From assembly GCF_018613065.1 (NCBI RefSeq), contig NZ_JAGGQW010000050.1:124001-188000 (forward strand): DNA of 64,000 bases. Direction: 5' to 3'. The DNA is from Bacillus sp. ISL-7. GTDB taxonomy: Bacteria > Bacillota > Bacilli > Bacillales_B > DSM-18226. Shown in pieces: positions 1 to 7,645 of the stretch; within the stretch, counting starts at the first letter, position 1; every line of letters starts with the position of its first letter. A model generated the notes under the pieces. The model was not told the DNA's origin and searched no databases. It saw nothing but the letters and a program-made list of their open reading frames with translations. A program made the position numbers and the translations under genes.

Positions 1-180
1 GGAAAAGATTTCGTATGCTAGTTCCTGATAAGTTAACTGGGACATTGCTTCTAACTTATCTGCAGGAATTTGTGGGATTTTCTCAGGGACTAATAGTCCC
101 CCATCATTTGCTAATCCCATTAAGACTGTATCAATAAAACCGATTTTATTTACATTTCCGCGTGTACTAACAAAGTTCAT
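1..180 (-). CDS. thrC: Threonine synthase, N-terminal 60 residues (gene runs off the left edge)
   Basis: The last step of threonine synthesis, O-phosphohomoserine to threonine, is the expected activity. The visible N-terminus starts MNFVSTRGN and contains GLANDGGLLVPE followed by TYQELAYEIFS, the typical opening of the long, E. coli-like threonine synthases; the B. subtilis ThrC starts differently. The ATG at 180 follows a GGAGG ribosome binding site (plus-strand cctcc at 186-190). The PLP lysine and the rest of the protein lie outside the window. Family call comes from motif memory; the partial length keeps confidence below certain. Confidence 0.8.
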   Translation of the reverse strand, partial: MNFVSTRGNVNKIGFIDTVLMGLANDGGLLVPEKIPQIPADKLEAMSQLTYQELAYEIFS

Positions 181-302
181 AGCATCCTCCAAGGTTATAT
201 TAAAAGTTTTTACTATCCGATAAAATTTGCTAACTAGGGTTTCCTATATTATTTTCGTGAAGCTATAATATATAAAATTCATTTTAATACATAATTTAGC
301 GA

Positions 303-332
303 ATAGTCTATAAATTGTCGTTATAGAAAGCA
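303..332 (+). repeat. 30-bp direct repeat, copy 1
   Basis: This 30-mer is repeated at 4236-4265 with 27 of 30 identical bases in the same orientation; the shared core is TAAATTGTCGTT followed by TAGAAAGCA. It lies upstream of the threonine synthase gene. Function unknown: it may be a regulatory site, an extragenic repeat or a duplicated insertion target. Confidence 0.7.
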
Positions 333-357
333 TATTTTTTCACATTTATTCTAAATC

Positions 358-387
358 AGGCACCATCCTCATGGGAGGAAGGTGCCT
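358..387. repeat. Palindromic hairpin
   Basis: AGGCACC and GGTGCCT arms flank inner CCTC and GGAGG arms, giving a stable stem. It sits 43 bp beyond the stop of the ABM-domain gene, but no T-run follows on either strand, so it is a poor intrinsic terminator. It may be a small extragenic palindrome or an RNA-processing hairpin. Confidence 0.5.
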
Positions 388-429
388 GGGACAAGAAGAA
401 TATGTAAGTACTTTCCTTTCCATCGGGGG

Positions 430-717
430 TTATTTTACTTCTCTATAAAGGTTGATTTCTGTACTTTCTCGAAGTTTTCTAAGCTCTGGAACAATTTTCA
501 TAACATGTTCACTTTTATTATGTTGATTTAAAGCCTCTTCATCCATCCATTCTTCGAGCATAGTAAGGATGGTCGGATCATTGATATCTTGATGAAGTGT
601 GTAAGTTATACAGCCTTTTTCTTTTCTGGTTTCTGACACAACTTCCCTTGCCAATAGAAAATATTCTTCGACCTTTACACCTGGTTTTAGTTTTGCTTTA
701 CATACAACTTTAATCAT
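430..717 (-). CDS. ABM-domain (antibiotic biosynthesis monooxygenase-like) protein
   Basis: A 95-residue single-domain protein of the ABM superfamily (YcnE/YgiN-type, dimeric alpha-beta barrel). Seen features are the early VVCKAKLKPG strand, the ETRKEKGCITYTLHQD segment and the EEWMDEEALNQHNKSEH segment, which match the typical spacing of these small quinol or antibiotic monooxygenases. The ATG at 717 follows AGGAGT. The gene is monocistronic. Substrate cannot be inferred; such proteins range from quinol monooxygenases to stress proteins of unknown activity. Confidence 0.8.
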   Translation of the reverse strand: MIKVVCKAKLKPGVKVEEYFLLAREVVSETRKEKGCITYTLHQDINDPTILTMLEEWMDEEALNQHNKSEHVMKIVPELRKLRESTEINLYREVK

Positions 718-886
718 TCTATTAACTCCTTTTCTTTTTTATTATTGCCTTATTACGGAACATAGCTCGACTTTATTATAACATGATTTTCGATATAGCT
801 TTACACTGTGCAATCTGAGGATACCTATTCAAAAGCTTGATATATACAAATTCCAAAAGCATCACAAATAATAGATCAGTCGCGAC

Positions 887-898
887 TTGTACGTATAA
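887..898 (+). promoter_or_regulatory. AraR-like operator, distal
   Basis: TTGTACGTATAA closely resembles the core of the AraR operator of B. subtilis (consensus around TTGTACGTACAA). A second near-copy lies at 962-973, so the centres are 75 bp apart, about seven helical turns. This is the arrangement expected for cooperative binding with DNA looping, which is known for AraR. Assignment is by similarity only. Confidence 0.6.
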
Positions 899-927
899 TG
901 CTAGTAAATTATCTCATGGTCAATCTC

Positions 928-956
928 TTGTTTTTTTGTTAATATTATTTTATTAA
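928..956 (+). promoter_or_regulatory. Putative sigma-A promoter of araR
   Basis: TTGTTT at 928-933, a 17-bp spacer and TATTAA at 951-956 form a good vegetative promoter pointing at araR. The proximal operator begins 5 bp after the -10 box, where a repressor would block initiation. Confidence 0.55.
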
Positions 957-961
957 ACATG

Positions 962-973
962 TTGTACGCATAA
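962..973 (+). promoter_or_regulatory. AraR-like operator, proximal
   Basis: TTGTACGCATAA differs by one base from the distal site at 887-898 and overlaps the predicted transcription start of the regulator gene. This suggests autorepression. Confidence 0.6.
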
Positions 974-1014
974 GTAAATAAACTTGCTTCCAAGTTGAAA
1001 GTGGTGTAATCCAA

Positions 1015-2121
1015 TTGGCTCAACAAACTAAATATAATATGGTTAAGGAAAAGATAACAGAATGGATAACTAGCGGTCAGGTAAAACCTGGGGATAAGAT
1101 TTATTCTGAAAATGAACTTGTCAAAATGTTTGGTGTAAGCAGACATACGATTCGTCAAGCTATCGGGGATTTGGTTCATGAGGGATGGCTATACAGAGAA
1201 CAAGGTGCTGGAACCTTTTGTTCCAATAAGTTTGGGAATGAAAAGCCTCAAATCCAGCATCAATCGAGTTATGGAAAAAATATCGGAGTTATAACCACCT
1301 ACATTTCTGACTATATTTTCCCTTCCATTATCAAAGGAATTGAATCATATTTAACAGCTGAGGGATATTCTTTAACCTTTGCATGTACGGATAATGATGT
1401 TGAAAAAGAAAAACAATGTTTACAAACGATGTTAAGCAGGAACATTGACGGTCTTATTGTTGAGCCTACTAAAAGCAGCAATTACAATCCTAACATTCAT
1501 TACTATCTGGAATTAGAACAGAACCATATCCCATACTTAATGATTAACCAATTCTATCCCCAGCTTATGCCTCCTCATATCATTGTGAATGATGAACACG
1601 GCGGTTTTGCGGCTACTGAACATTTAATTAAATTAGGACATGAAAAGATAGTTGGACTTTTTAAAACGGATGACCTCCAAGGGGTAAATCGTATGCAGGG
1701 CTTTATCCGCGCTTTCAGAGAGCATGGCATTACATTTTTCCCGGAGATGGTGATTACCTTTACCACCGAAGAAAAAGATAGCAGATTATTAGAACGATTA
1801 GAAAAATTTTTCAATGCAGATTCAATCCCTTCAGCAATTGTTTGTTACAATGACCAACTGGCCTTACAAATATTAAATATGTTAAGAGAACGTGGATTAA
1901 GTATTCCTGAGGATGTTTCGATTGTTGGCTACGATGACTCCTTTTTAGCAGAGGCATCAGATGTAAAACTAACATCAGTAACCCATCCAAAAATGCAAAT
2001 GGGGATTGATGCTGCAAAATGGATTGTTGCTGCTGTCGAAAAGAAGGATAACATTCCTCCATCCATCGTATACGAGCCTGAACTTGTGATTAGAAGTTCA
2101 ACCACTACATTTAAAAATTAA
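1015..2121 (+). CDS. araR: AraR-type transcriptional repressor (GntR head, LacI-type body)
   Basis: 368 residues. Residues 5-70 form a GntR-type winged helix (FGVSRHTIRQAIGDLVHEG), and residues from about 85 on form a LacI/periplasmic-binding-like effector domain (NIGVITTYISDYIFPSIIKG, later SIVGYDDSFLAEA). This domain fusion and the sequence are those of AraR, the L-arabinose-responsive repressor of arabinose and arabinan genes. The start is TTG at 1015 with a weak AAGTGGTG site upstream. Two AraR-like boxes flank its promoter, suggesting autoregulation. No ara catabolic genes lie next to it, so its targets are elsewhere, possibly including the GH43 locus at the right end of the window. Confidence 0.85.
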   Translation: MAQQTKYNMVKEKITEWITSGQVKPGDKIYSENELVKMFGVSRHTIRQAIGDLVHEGWLYREQGAGTFCSNKFGNEKPQIQHQSSYGKNIGVITTYISDYIFPSIIKGIESYLTAEGYSLTFACTDNDVEKEKQCLQTMLSRNIDGLIVEPTKSSNYNPNIHYYLELEQNHIPYLMINQFYPQLMPPHIIVNDEHGGFAATEHLIKLGHEKIVGLFKTDDLQGVNRMQGFIRAFREHGITFFPEMVITFTTEEKDSRLLERLEKFFNADSIPSAIVCYNDQLALQILNMLRERGLSIPEDVSIVGYDDSFLAEASDVKLTSVTHPKMQMGIDAAKWIVAAVEKKDNIPPSIVYEPELVIRSSTTTFKN

Positions 2122-2154
2122 CAAGTGTAGAAATTATTTTAAAGTTAACACGAA

Positions 2155-2206
2155 GACGCTTTCGTAATGTATTTTCCAACACATTATGAAAGCGTCCTTT
2201 TATTTA
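2155..2206 (+). terminator. Intrinsic terminator after araR
   Basis: GACGCTTTCGTAATGT pairs with ACATTATGAAAGCGTC across a 10-base loop, followed by CTTTTATTTATTT. It ends araR and probably also blocks read-through from ftsZ on the other strand. Confidence 0.85.
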
Positions 2207-2311
2207 TTTAGTAGGACTATCTAATAGGCGCAAAGCCTTTTATTTCTTCAAGAATTTGGGTCTTAGTACTATGTATTTCTCTACCTACATTTGAAAATGC
2301 AGATGTAAAAT

Positions 2312-3463
2312 TTATAAAAATCGTTTTTTTCGATTGCGCAAGAACGCTGGAATATTCAGAGATTCTTCTGACTGTTCTGAGTGTCTTTCATAATCTTGAA
2401 CTGGTTCGCCTCGGTTTATAGGTTCACGCTGTGTACGTTTTTCCCTTTGATATGGATTAGACATTTCTTCCATTGATGGTTGGGAAAGCGGTTGTGCTAA
2501 TATCTCCTCTTGCTCAGTGAATCCAGTGGCAATAACAGTTACGATAATTTCTTCATCTAAGTTTTCGTTAATGACCGAACCAAAAATCATATTTAATTCC
2601 TCATGAGAAGCAGAAGCAACTATATCGGCTGCCTCCTGTACTTCAAAAAGACTTAAATTATTTCCACCAGTTATGTTCATTATCACACCATGAGCTCCAT
2701 TGATAGAAGTTTCAAGTAAGGGACTATTTAAGGCTTTCTGCGCAGCCTCAACTGCACGATCTTTACCTTTAGCAATACCAATTCCCATTAAGGCAGTTCC
2801 CTTATGGGACATGACCGTTTTCACGTCAGCAAAATCAAGGTTGATTAACCCTGGCACAGCAATTAAATCGGAAATCCCTTGCACACCCTGGCGTAGTACA
2901 TTATCGGCTTCACGAAAAGCTTCAATCATGGGTGTTTTTTTATCTACAATCTCTAATAAGCGATCGTTGGGAATAATAATTAAAGTGTCTACTGCTTCCC
3001 TCATTTCGTTAATTCCAGTTTCTGCGTTAGATGCACGCTTGCGGCCTTCAAATTTAAACGGACGTGTGACAACTCCAATTGTCAGGGCACCAAGATTGCG
3101 GGCAATTTCAGCAATGGCAGGCGCTGCACCTGTGCCGGTACCACCGCCCATACCGGCTGTAACGAAAACCATGTCTGCACCTGCTAACACTTCTTTAATT
3201 TGCTGTTTACTCTCTTCCACAGCTCTTTTACCTACTTCTGGATTAGCCCCTGCTCCCAAACCTCTTGTCAATGCTGTACCAATTTGCATCGTGACTGCTG
3301 CTTTTGATTGATTAAGAGCTTGTGCATCTGTATTAACGGCAATAAATTCTACACCTTCAACGCCTTCGTCAATCATACGATTCACGGCGTTATTTCCCCC
3401 GCCGCCAACACCAATGACTTTAATCTTAGCCAGTTGGTCCATATTTGTATCAAATTCTAACAT
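2312..3463 (-). CDS. ftsZ: Cell division protein FtsZ (stand-alone copy)
   Basis: Tubulin-like GTPase that forms the Z ring. 383 residues from the ATG at 3463; an ATG two codons earlier (3469) is only 2 bp from the GGAGG site, whereas the chosen one has 8 bp spacing and gives the usual MLEF start. Nucleotide-binding loop [13 protein letters not shown], tubulin signature [12 protein letters not shown] (about 104-115), T7 loop NLDFADVK and the C-terminal tail [11 protein letters not shown], which binds FtsA/SepF/ZapA-type partners, are all intact. The dcw genes expected next to ftsZ (ftsA, divIB, murB) are absent; neighbours are araR and a 56-aa gene. It may be a second, paralogous FtsZ. GTPase and tail integrity argue against a decayed copy. 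Confidence 0.93.
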   Translation of the reverse strand: MLEFDTNMDQLAKIKVIGVGGGGNNAVNRMIDEGVEGVEFIAVNTDAQALNQSKAAVTMQIGTALTRGLGAGANPEVGKRAVEESKQQIKEVLAGADMVFVTAGMGGGTGTGAAPAIAEIARNLGALTIGVVTRPFKFEGRKRASNAETGINEMREAVDTLIIIPNDRLLEIVDKKTPMIEAFREADNVLRQGVQGISDLIAVPGLINLDFADVKTVMSHKGTALMGIGIAKGKDRAVEAAQKALNSPLLETSINGAHGVIMNITGGNNLSLFEVQEAADIVASASHEELNMIFGSVINENLDEEIIVTVIATGFTEQEEILAQPLSQPSMEEMSNPYQREKRTQREPINRGEPVQDYERHSEQSEESLNIPAFLRNRKKRFL

Positions 3464-3736
3464 GTTCATTCCTCCGCTATAGTAGATTAGGTGACAGGAA
3501 ATTTTACTATTGCTTTCTAATTATTTCAGAGCAAACTTACCCCTCTAATTAAAGTTGCTTGTATGACCTCTTATGATAATAAAGGTATTTATTATGAATT
3601 AGTTTTTAGTCTACTGGACCTAAATTTTCTTGTCCAGTTAAGATTAACCTATTTATAAGTTTAATAAATGGGAAAAAAACCACCCTTAAATAAGACAAGG
3701 ATGAGGAATTTTTCTTATTTATTTTTGCTTTTAATC

Positions 3737-3773
3737 AAAAAAAGGAAACCAGTGTGCATTCACATTGGTTTCC
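3737..3773 (-). terminator. Intrinsic terminator (minus strand)
   Basis: On the minus strand GGAAACCAATGTG pairs with CACACTGGTTTCC (one mismatch) and is followed by TTTTTTT. It lies 8 bp after the stop of the 56-residue gene and therefore supports that gene as real. Confidence 0.85.
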
Positions 3774-3781
3774 ACTTTGAT

Positions 3782-3952
3782 TCATGCCTTTAATCGATTA
3801 TTAAAATGAACAAGCCGGTCTAAATCTGCAACCATTCTACGACATTTAATATAATCCTTTTTACGGCGTTTTTCGACTCTCATTCTCACTGTATGATGTC
3901 TTCTGTAATCTTCATAACCTACACCATGAGCACTATGCATCGCTTTTTCCAT
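3782..3952 (-). CDS. Small basic protein, 56 residues, unknown
   Basis: The frame from ATG 3952 encodes a very basic peptide with RRHHTVRMRVEKRRKKDYIK in its middle and ends 8 bp before a strong terminator on the same strand. No Shine-Dalgarno is clear for this ATG; an AAAGGA site lies about 45 bp upstream, but the codons after it in this frame hold no ATG, GTG or TTG. A 7-bp inverted repeat (3976-3996) lies just upstream. I do not recognise the family. Composition suggests nucleic-acid or spore-component binding, but that is a guess. Confidence 0.5.
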   Translation of the reverse strand: MEKAMHSAHGVGYEDYRRHHTVRMRVEKRRKKDYIKCRRMVADLDRLVHFNNRLKA

Positions 3953-4235
3953 TTCGCTCGTATAACTTAATTGTAAATGATTGATAACAAATCATTCCTT
4001 TCAGTTTTTTTCCCCTGGGCGAATTGTTCTTTTACGTAGGTTTCATCTTATCATTGAATACAAGGTCACACAAAGTCAAAAAAACAGTGTATTTTGCTGT
4101 ATACAGGAATGTCATTCAAACTCGAGAAAATAGCACTGACATCCTTACTTTTTTAGCCATATCCTTCCATATAGTGCACAACCTAAAAAAAATCCAAAAA
4201 AAGGATGAAACAGGATTTATAAAATATACTCAATA

Positions 4236-4265
4236 ATAGGCTGTAAATTGTCGTTTTAGAAAGCA
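4236..4265 (+). repeat. 30-bp direct repeat, copy 2
   Basis: Second copy of the 303-332 repeat with three mismatches, same orientation. It lies about 180 bp upstream of the unknown gene at 4447. The rest of 3953-4446 holds no convincing gene. Confidence 0.7.
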
Positions 4266-4446
4266 GAATTATATCATTTACATGTTTCGATAGGAGATTT
4301 ACTCATAATTTAGGAGGATCCATCGCATTTCATAAGAAAGTGACGATGAAAACTCTTTCTAATCAAACAGGAATGTGAAGAACGATATTGAATTATACAC
4401 CTACAAGGAAAATAATCTTGTAACAAATCGGAAAGGTTGTGAGTTT

Positions 4447-5145
4447 ATGAGACTTTCGAATGTGCAGCCTAAGAAAAACTTCAGTTACATCTTCGTTCAA
4501 TTTCCGGGGATGAAAATGAATGTACCTATGCTTTCTGACGAAGAAGGAACGGTGATGAAAGAAGATGTTGCTTTATGTGTCCAATTAAACGGTAAAGAGA
4601 AGGTAAATCACTTATTCTTTGTACGCACCCAGAGTATAAAACCTTTTGATTTTACAGATGAAGGAATTGGAGCAAAAGCATATTATCGAGTCATTAAGCA
4701 AAAAGAAAACTCTCAAGACTCACACACGAAAGAACCCGAGGAATTCGTCACGTTTATCACAGATGAAGTTAACATTTTACAAAAGAAAACTGAAACCGGA
4801 TATAACTTCATCTTGGTCGTAAACAAACGTGAAATCGGAATAGTCGCTTCGATTGAAGAAGAAGTTTTCCAAACCGAGAAAGGACTATTAGTACTTAATG
4901 AGAAAGTGAAAGAGCGTGTCACTGTTAACAAAGATAGCAAGAAAAATAGGAATGCCTTCGTAAGGAGGAAGAAAAAGAGAATAATCACGGGAGGTAATGT
5001 CTTTCAGGATCATGAAGTTCTTGAGCCGATCCGAATTCCTTTGGAGGACGTTAAAAGAAAAGTTAAAGTATTTTCTCCTGCCGAATTAGATTTCATCGGT
5101 CCAGGTGATCAGAACCCATCCAATTTAATGTTGAGGAGGTGTTGA
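4447..5145 (+). CDS. Unknown protein, about 232 residues
   Basis: I do not recognise this family. The frame is open from a GTG at 4375, but the ATG at 4447 has the better leader (AAAGG about 9 bp before) and begins MRLSNVQPKKNF. The protein has no signal peptide or membrane segment; it has a beta-rich, soluble look, with a very basic stretch near residues 170-180 (FVRRKKKR) and an acidic/proline C-terminus. It is followed by two terminator-like hairpins. A strong GAGGAGGT site lies in its last codons with a TTG at 5142, but the frame after it stops after 12 codons, so a downstream partner may have been lost. Confidence 0.6.
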   Translation: MRLSNVQPKKNFSYIFVQFPGMKMNVPMLSDEEGTVMKEDVALCVQLNGKEKVNHLFFVRTQSIKPFDFTDEGIGAKAYYRVIKQKENSQDSHTKEPEEFVTFITDEVNILQKKTETGYNFILVVNKREIGIVASIEEEVFQTEKGLLVLNEKVKERVTVNKDSKKNRNAFVRRKKKRIITGGNVFQDHEVLEPIRIPLEDVKRKVKVFSPAELDFIGPGDQNPSNLMLRRC

Positions 5146-5192
5146 TTAGGATTGTCCTTTCGGAAAAAACTTCATACTAGTAAACTCGAAAC

Positions 5193-5222
5193 AAAAGGAT
5201 TAAATGGATAATCCTTTTCGAT
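5193..5222 (+). terminator. Intrinsic terminator
   Basis: A perfect 10-bp stem (AAAAGGATTA and TAATCCTTTT) with a 6-base loop, about 50 bp after the unknown gene. Confidence 0.7.
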
Positions 5223-5304
5223 AAATAAACTTTAGGAAAGGAATGAATTATTGGCTGTAAGCCTAATAATTACTAAGGAAAACTAACGAATCCATTTATT
5301 ATAG

Positions 5305-5333
5305 GGACTTAACCAACGAGTTAAGTCCTTTTT
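5305..5333 (+). terminator. Second intrinsic terminator
   Basis: GGACTTAA and TTAAGTCC arms with an 8-base loop, followed by TTTTT. It lies between two convergent genes and backs up the terminator at 5193. Confidence 0.8.
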
Positions 5334-5338
5334 ACTGT

Positions 5339-5965
5339 TCAGACAATTACATACTCAGACTTTTGATGCCGTGAAACATATTGATTATTAGTAACCCAAA
5401 ATCGCCATGGATAATCACGGGCTTCACCAGATTTATCAATTCCTATCCTTTTTCCGACTGATATGCTTTCTGGACAAAAGCCTTTGGCAATAAATAATCG
5501 TGGAGGACTGAGGGGACGTCCATAGTCCTCCATGGTAATGCCCAATGATTTTGTTAGTTTGCCAGGGCCATTTGTCAATTTTGAAAGTTCTTCAATGCCC
5601 CTCCTTATTTTCATAAGCTCGAGACCATCTCGCGGTTCAAGGGCACGAATCAAAACGGCTTCAGGATTTTCTTCACCGCCGCTAACCACATTGAAGAGGC
5701 AGTGCCTATGCATAACATAGGTATAGGCCAGGCCGGACCGTTGGAACATGACCTCGGTTCTTGCAGTCCTTCTATTATTGTAGCTATGTGCAGCCCGGTC
5801 ACCAGGACCTATGTAAGCCTCTGTTTCTACAATATATCCTGCTGTCATTCCTTCATTCGTTTCTTTTACAAGGAGGCATCCGAGCAATGCCTTTGCCAGG
5901 TCAAGCGTGGGCTGAACATAAAATTCCTCGGGTAATGGTACTATTTCTTTTGTAAATTCTCCCAC
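5339..5965 (-). CDS. mpg: 3-methyladenine DNA glycosylase (AAG/Mpg family)
   Basis: Base-excision repair enzyme that removes alkylated purines. 208 residues, near the usual bacterial length (B. subtilis YxlJ is the close relative). Seen family motifs: LAKALLGCLLVKE, the catalytic VETEAYIGPGDRAAHS segment, the YTYVMHRHCLFNVV strand, AVLIRALEPRDG and TNGPGKLTKSLGI. The start is GTG at 5965, eight bases after GGAGGG. Transcribed alone, convergent with the unknown gene to its left. Confidence 0.93.
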   Translation of the reverse strand: MGEFTKEIVPLPEEFYVQPTLDLAKALLGCLLVKETNEGMTAGYIVETEAYIGPGDRAAHSYNNRRTARTEVMFQRSGLAYTYVMHRHCLFNVVSGGEENPEAVLIRALEPRDGLELMKIRRGIEELSKLTNGPGKLTKSLGITMEDYGRPLSPPRLFIAKGFCPESISVGKRIGIDKSGEARDYPWRFWVTNNQYVSRHQKSEYVIV

Positions 5966-6068
5966 GTTTATTGCCCTCCATAAAAATGATTTACTTAAAA
6001 ACTATAGACAAAAAAACCAATGATTAAACATTTGTATAAATTTTTAATCTATAACCTAATCCTTTCAT

Positions 6069-6095
6069 CAAAAAAAAGCTGCCTTAAGGACAGCT
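6069..6095 (-). terminator. Terminator of the leucine-degradation operon
   Basis: On the minus strand AGCTGTCC and GGCAGCT arms with a short loop are followed by TTTTTTTT. It lies about 110 bp after scoB and closes the nine-gene operon. Confidence 0.8.
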
Positions 6096-6207
6096 CTAAA
6101 AAATATCTCTTCAACAACTTAATCTTGGTCATCAAGTTCAATAAAATAATAATCCTAACGGTAGGAAACTGCCTCAATTGTTTCTATAAAATTTTGCTCA
6201 ACCCCTT

Positions 6208-6858
6208 TTACTTAACTAGTAATTCGACACCAATTTTAAATGAGGCCTCTGTTTTTTCAATAACTTCCTCAACCGATACTCCGTCTTGGGTTTCCACGAG
6301 AACCATTCCTTCAGGAGTGAAATCAAATACAGCCAAATCTGTTATTAAACGGTGGACCACTTCTTTTCCAGTAAGAGGAAGTGTACACTCTTTTTTGACC
6401 TTTGATTCTCCGTGCTTATTAACATGTTCCATAATAACCACAACACGTTTTGCGCCGTTTACTAAGTCCATGGCTCCGCCCATTCCTTTGACCATCTTCC
6501 CTGGAATCATCCAATTAGCCAAATCTCCTGTTTGAGAAACTTCCATTCCCCCTAAGATAGCAAGGTCGATGTGACCACCGCGAATCATTGCAAATGATTC
6601 TGCACTGTCGAAATAAGAAGCACCAGGCACAGCAGTTACCGTTTCTTTTCCCGCATTTATTAAATCGGGGTCTTCTGTCCCTTTAACCGGATAAGGTCCA
6701 ATGCCCAATAAGCCATTTTCTGATTGAAGCAAGACGTTGTATTCGCTTGGAATTTCATTGGCAATAAGGGTAGGGATCCCAATCCCTAAATTTACGTTCA
6801 TTCCATCCTGAATTTCTTGAACCGCACGTTTTACAATGGTTAATCGCGCATCCTTCAA
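6208..6858 (-). CDS. scoB: 3-oxoacid CoA-transferase subunit B
   Basis: Beta half of the succinyl-CoA:acetoacetate CoA-transferase. The motif SENGLLGIG carries the catalytic glutamate that forms the CoA thioester, and [14 protein letters not shown] and [10 protein letters not shown] are typical of subunit B. The frame is open to a GTG at 6867, but that codon abuts AAGGAG; TTG 6858 has 8 bp spacing and is preferred (216 aa). It starts about 20-30 bp after scoA. In this operon it would activate the acetoacetate released by HMG-CoA lyase to acetoacetyl-CoA. Confidence 0.9.
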   Translation of the reverse strand: MKDARLTIVKRAVQEIQDGMNVNLGIGIPTLIANEIPSEYNVLLQSENGLLGIGPYPVKGTEDPDLINAGKETVTAVPGASYFDSAESFAMIRGGHIDLAILGGMEVSQTGDLANWMIPGKMVKGMGGAMDLVNGAKRVVVIMEHVNKHGESKVKKECTLPLTGKEVVHRLITDLAVFDFTPEGMVLVETQDGVSVEEVIEKTEASFKIGVELLVK

Positions 6859-6887
6859 TCCACTCACTCCTTGTCTCTTTTAAACTA

Positions 6888-7589
6888 TTAGGCTTGTACT
6901 ACTGTACGTCTTTCTATCCGTTTTTCATAGTTAGTTCCGAGCAGCACACGTTGAACGTAGATTCCTGGCGTATGGATTTCTTCTGGATTTAAATCTCCTA
7001 CCTCAACGATTTCCTCGACTTCTGCAATTGTAATTTTCCCGGCCATTGCAGCCAATGGATTAAAGTTGCGTGATGTTTTTCGGAAAACAAGGTTTCCAAG
7101 CGGGTCGGCCTTCCAGGCTTTCACCAGGGCAAAATCACCGACAATTCCCTCTTCTAATAAATAGGTTCTTCCATTAAACTCCTTGTGCTCTTTTCCTTTT
7201 GCAATTGGAGTTCCCACCCCAGTAGCCGTATAAAAACCAGGTATTCCGGCGCCGCCGGCACGAATTCGTTCAGCAAGCGTTCCTTGAGGGACTAGTTCGA
7301 CCTCAAGCTCACCGCTTAAAAACTGCTTTTCAAAAATTTTATTTTCACCGACATACGATGAAACCATTTTCTTAATTTGCTTATTTGCAAGTAGCAGACC
7401 AAGCCCCCAATCATCAACGCCACAGTTATTACTAACGATTGTTAAATCCTTCGTTCCTTGATCTCTTAGGGCAAGAATTGCTTTTTCCGGGATTCCGCAC
7501 AGTCCGAAACCACCAACAATGATGGTATCTCCATCTGAAATATCTTGTATTGCTTCCACAAATGAGTTTACAATTTTTCCATTCTTCAC
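6888..7589 (-). CDS. scoA: 3-oxoacid CoA-transferase subunit A
   Basis: Alpha subunit partner of scoB, 233 residues, usual length. [10 protein letters not shown] near residue 26 and the [15 protein letters not shown] segment are family hallmarks, as is [17 protein letters not shown] start at 7589 behind AAGGAGG. It sits 56 bp after the carboxyltransferase gene and forms the last two steps of the operon with scoB. Confidence 0.92.
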   Translation of the reverse strand: MKNGKIVNSFVEAIQDISDGDTIIVGGFGLCGIPEKAILALRDQGTKDLTIVSNNCGVDDWGLGLLLANKQIKKMVSSYVGENKIFEKQFLSGELEVELVPQGTLAERIRAGGAGIPGFYTATGVGTPIAKGKEHKEFNGRTYLLEEGIVGDFALVKAWKADPLGNLVFRKTSRNFNPLAAMAGKITIAEVEEIVEVGDLNPEEIHTPGIYVQRVLLGTNYEKRIERRTVVQA

Positions 7590-7645
7590 AGGTCAGCCTC
7601 CTTATTAAAATATAGTCTCTTACATTTGAAATTAACTGTTATAAA

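Noticed and set aside
901..1179. 92-codon minus frame across the araR promoter
   Set aside because: It covers the promoter, operator and the start of araR on the opposite strand; composition is that of AT-rich non-coding DNA.
2700..3311. 203-codon frame antisense to ftsZ
   Set aside because: A shadow of codon bias in ftsZ; no start signals and no recognisable domain.
4024..4236. 70-codon open frame on the plus strand
   Set aside because: No ribosome binding site, low-complexity hydrophobic/lysine content and no family resemblance; it runs into the direct repeat.
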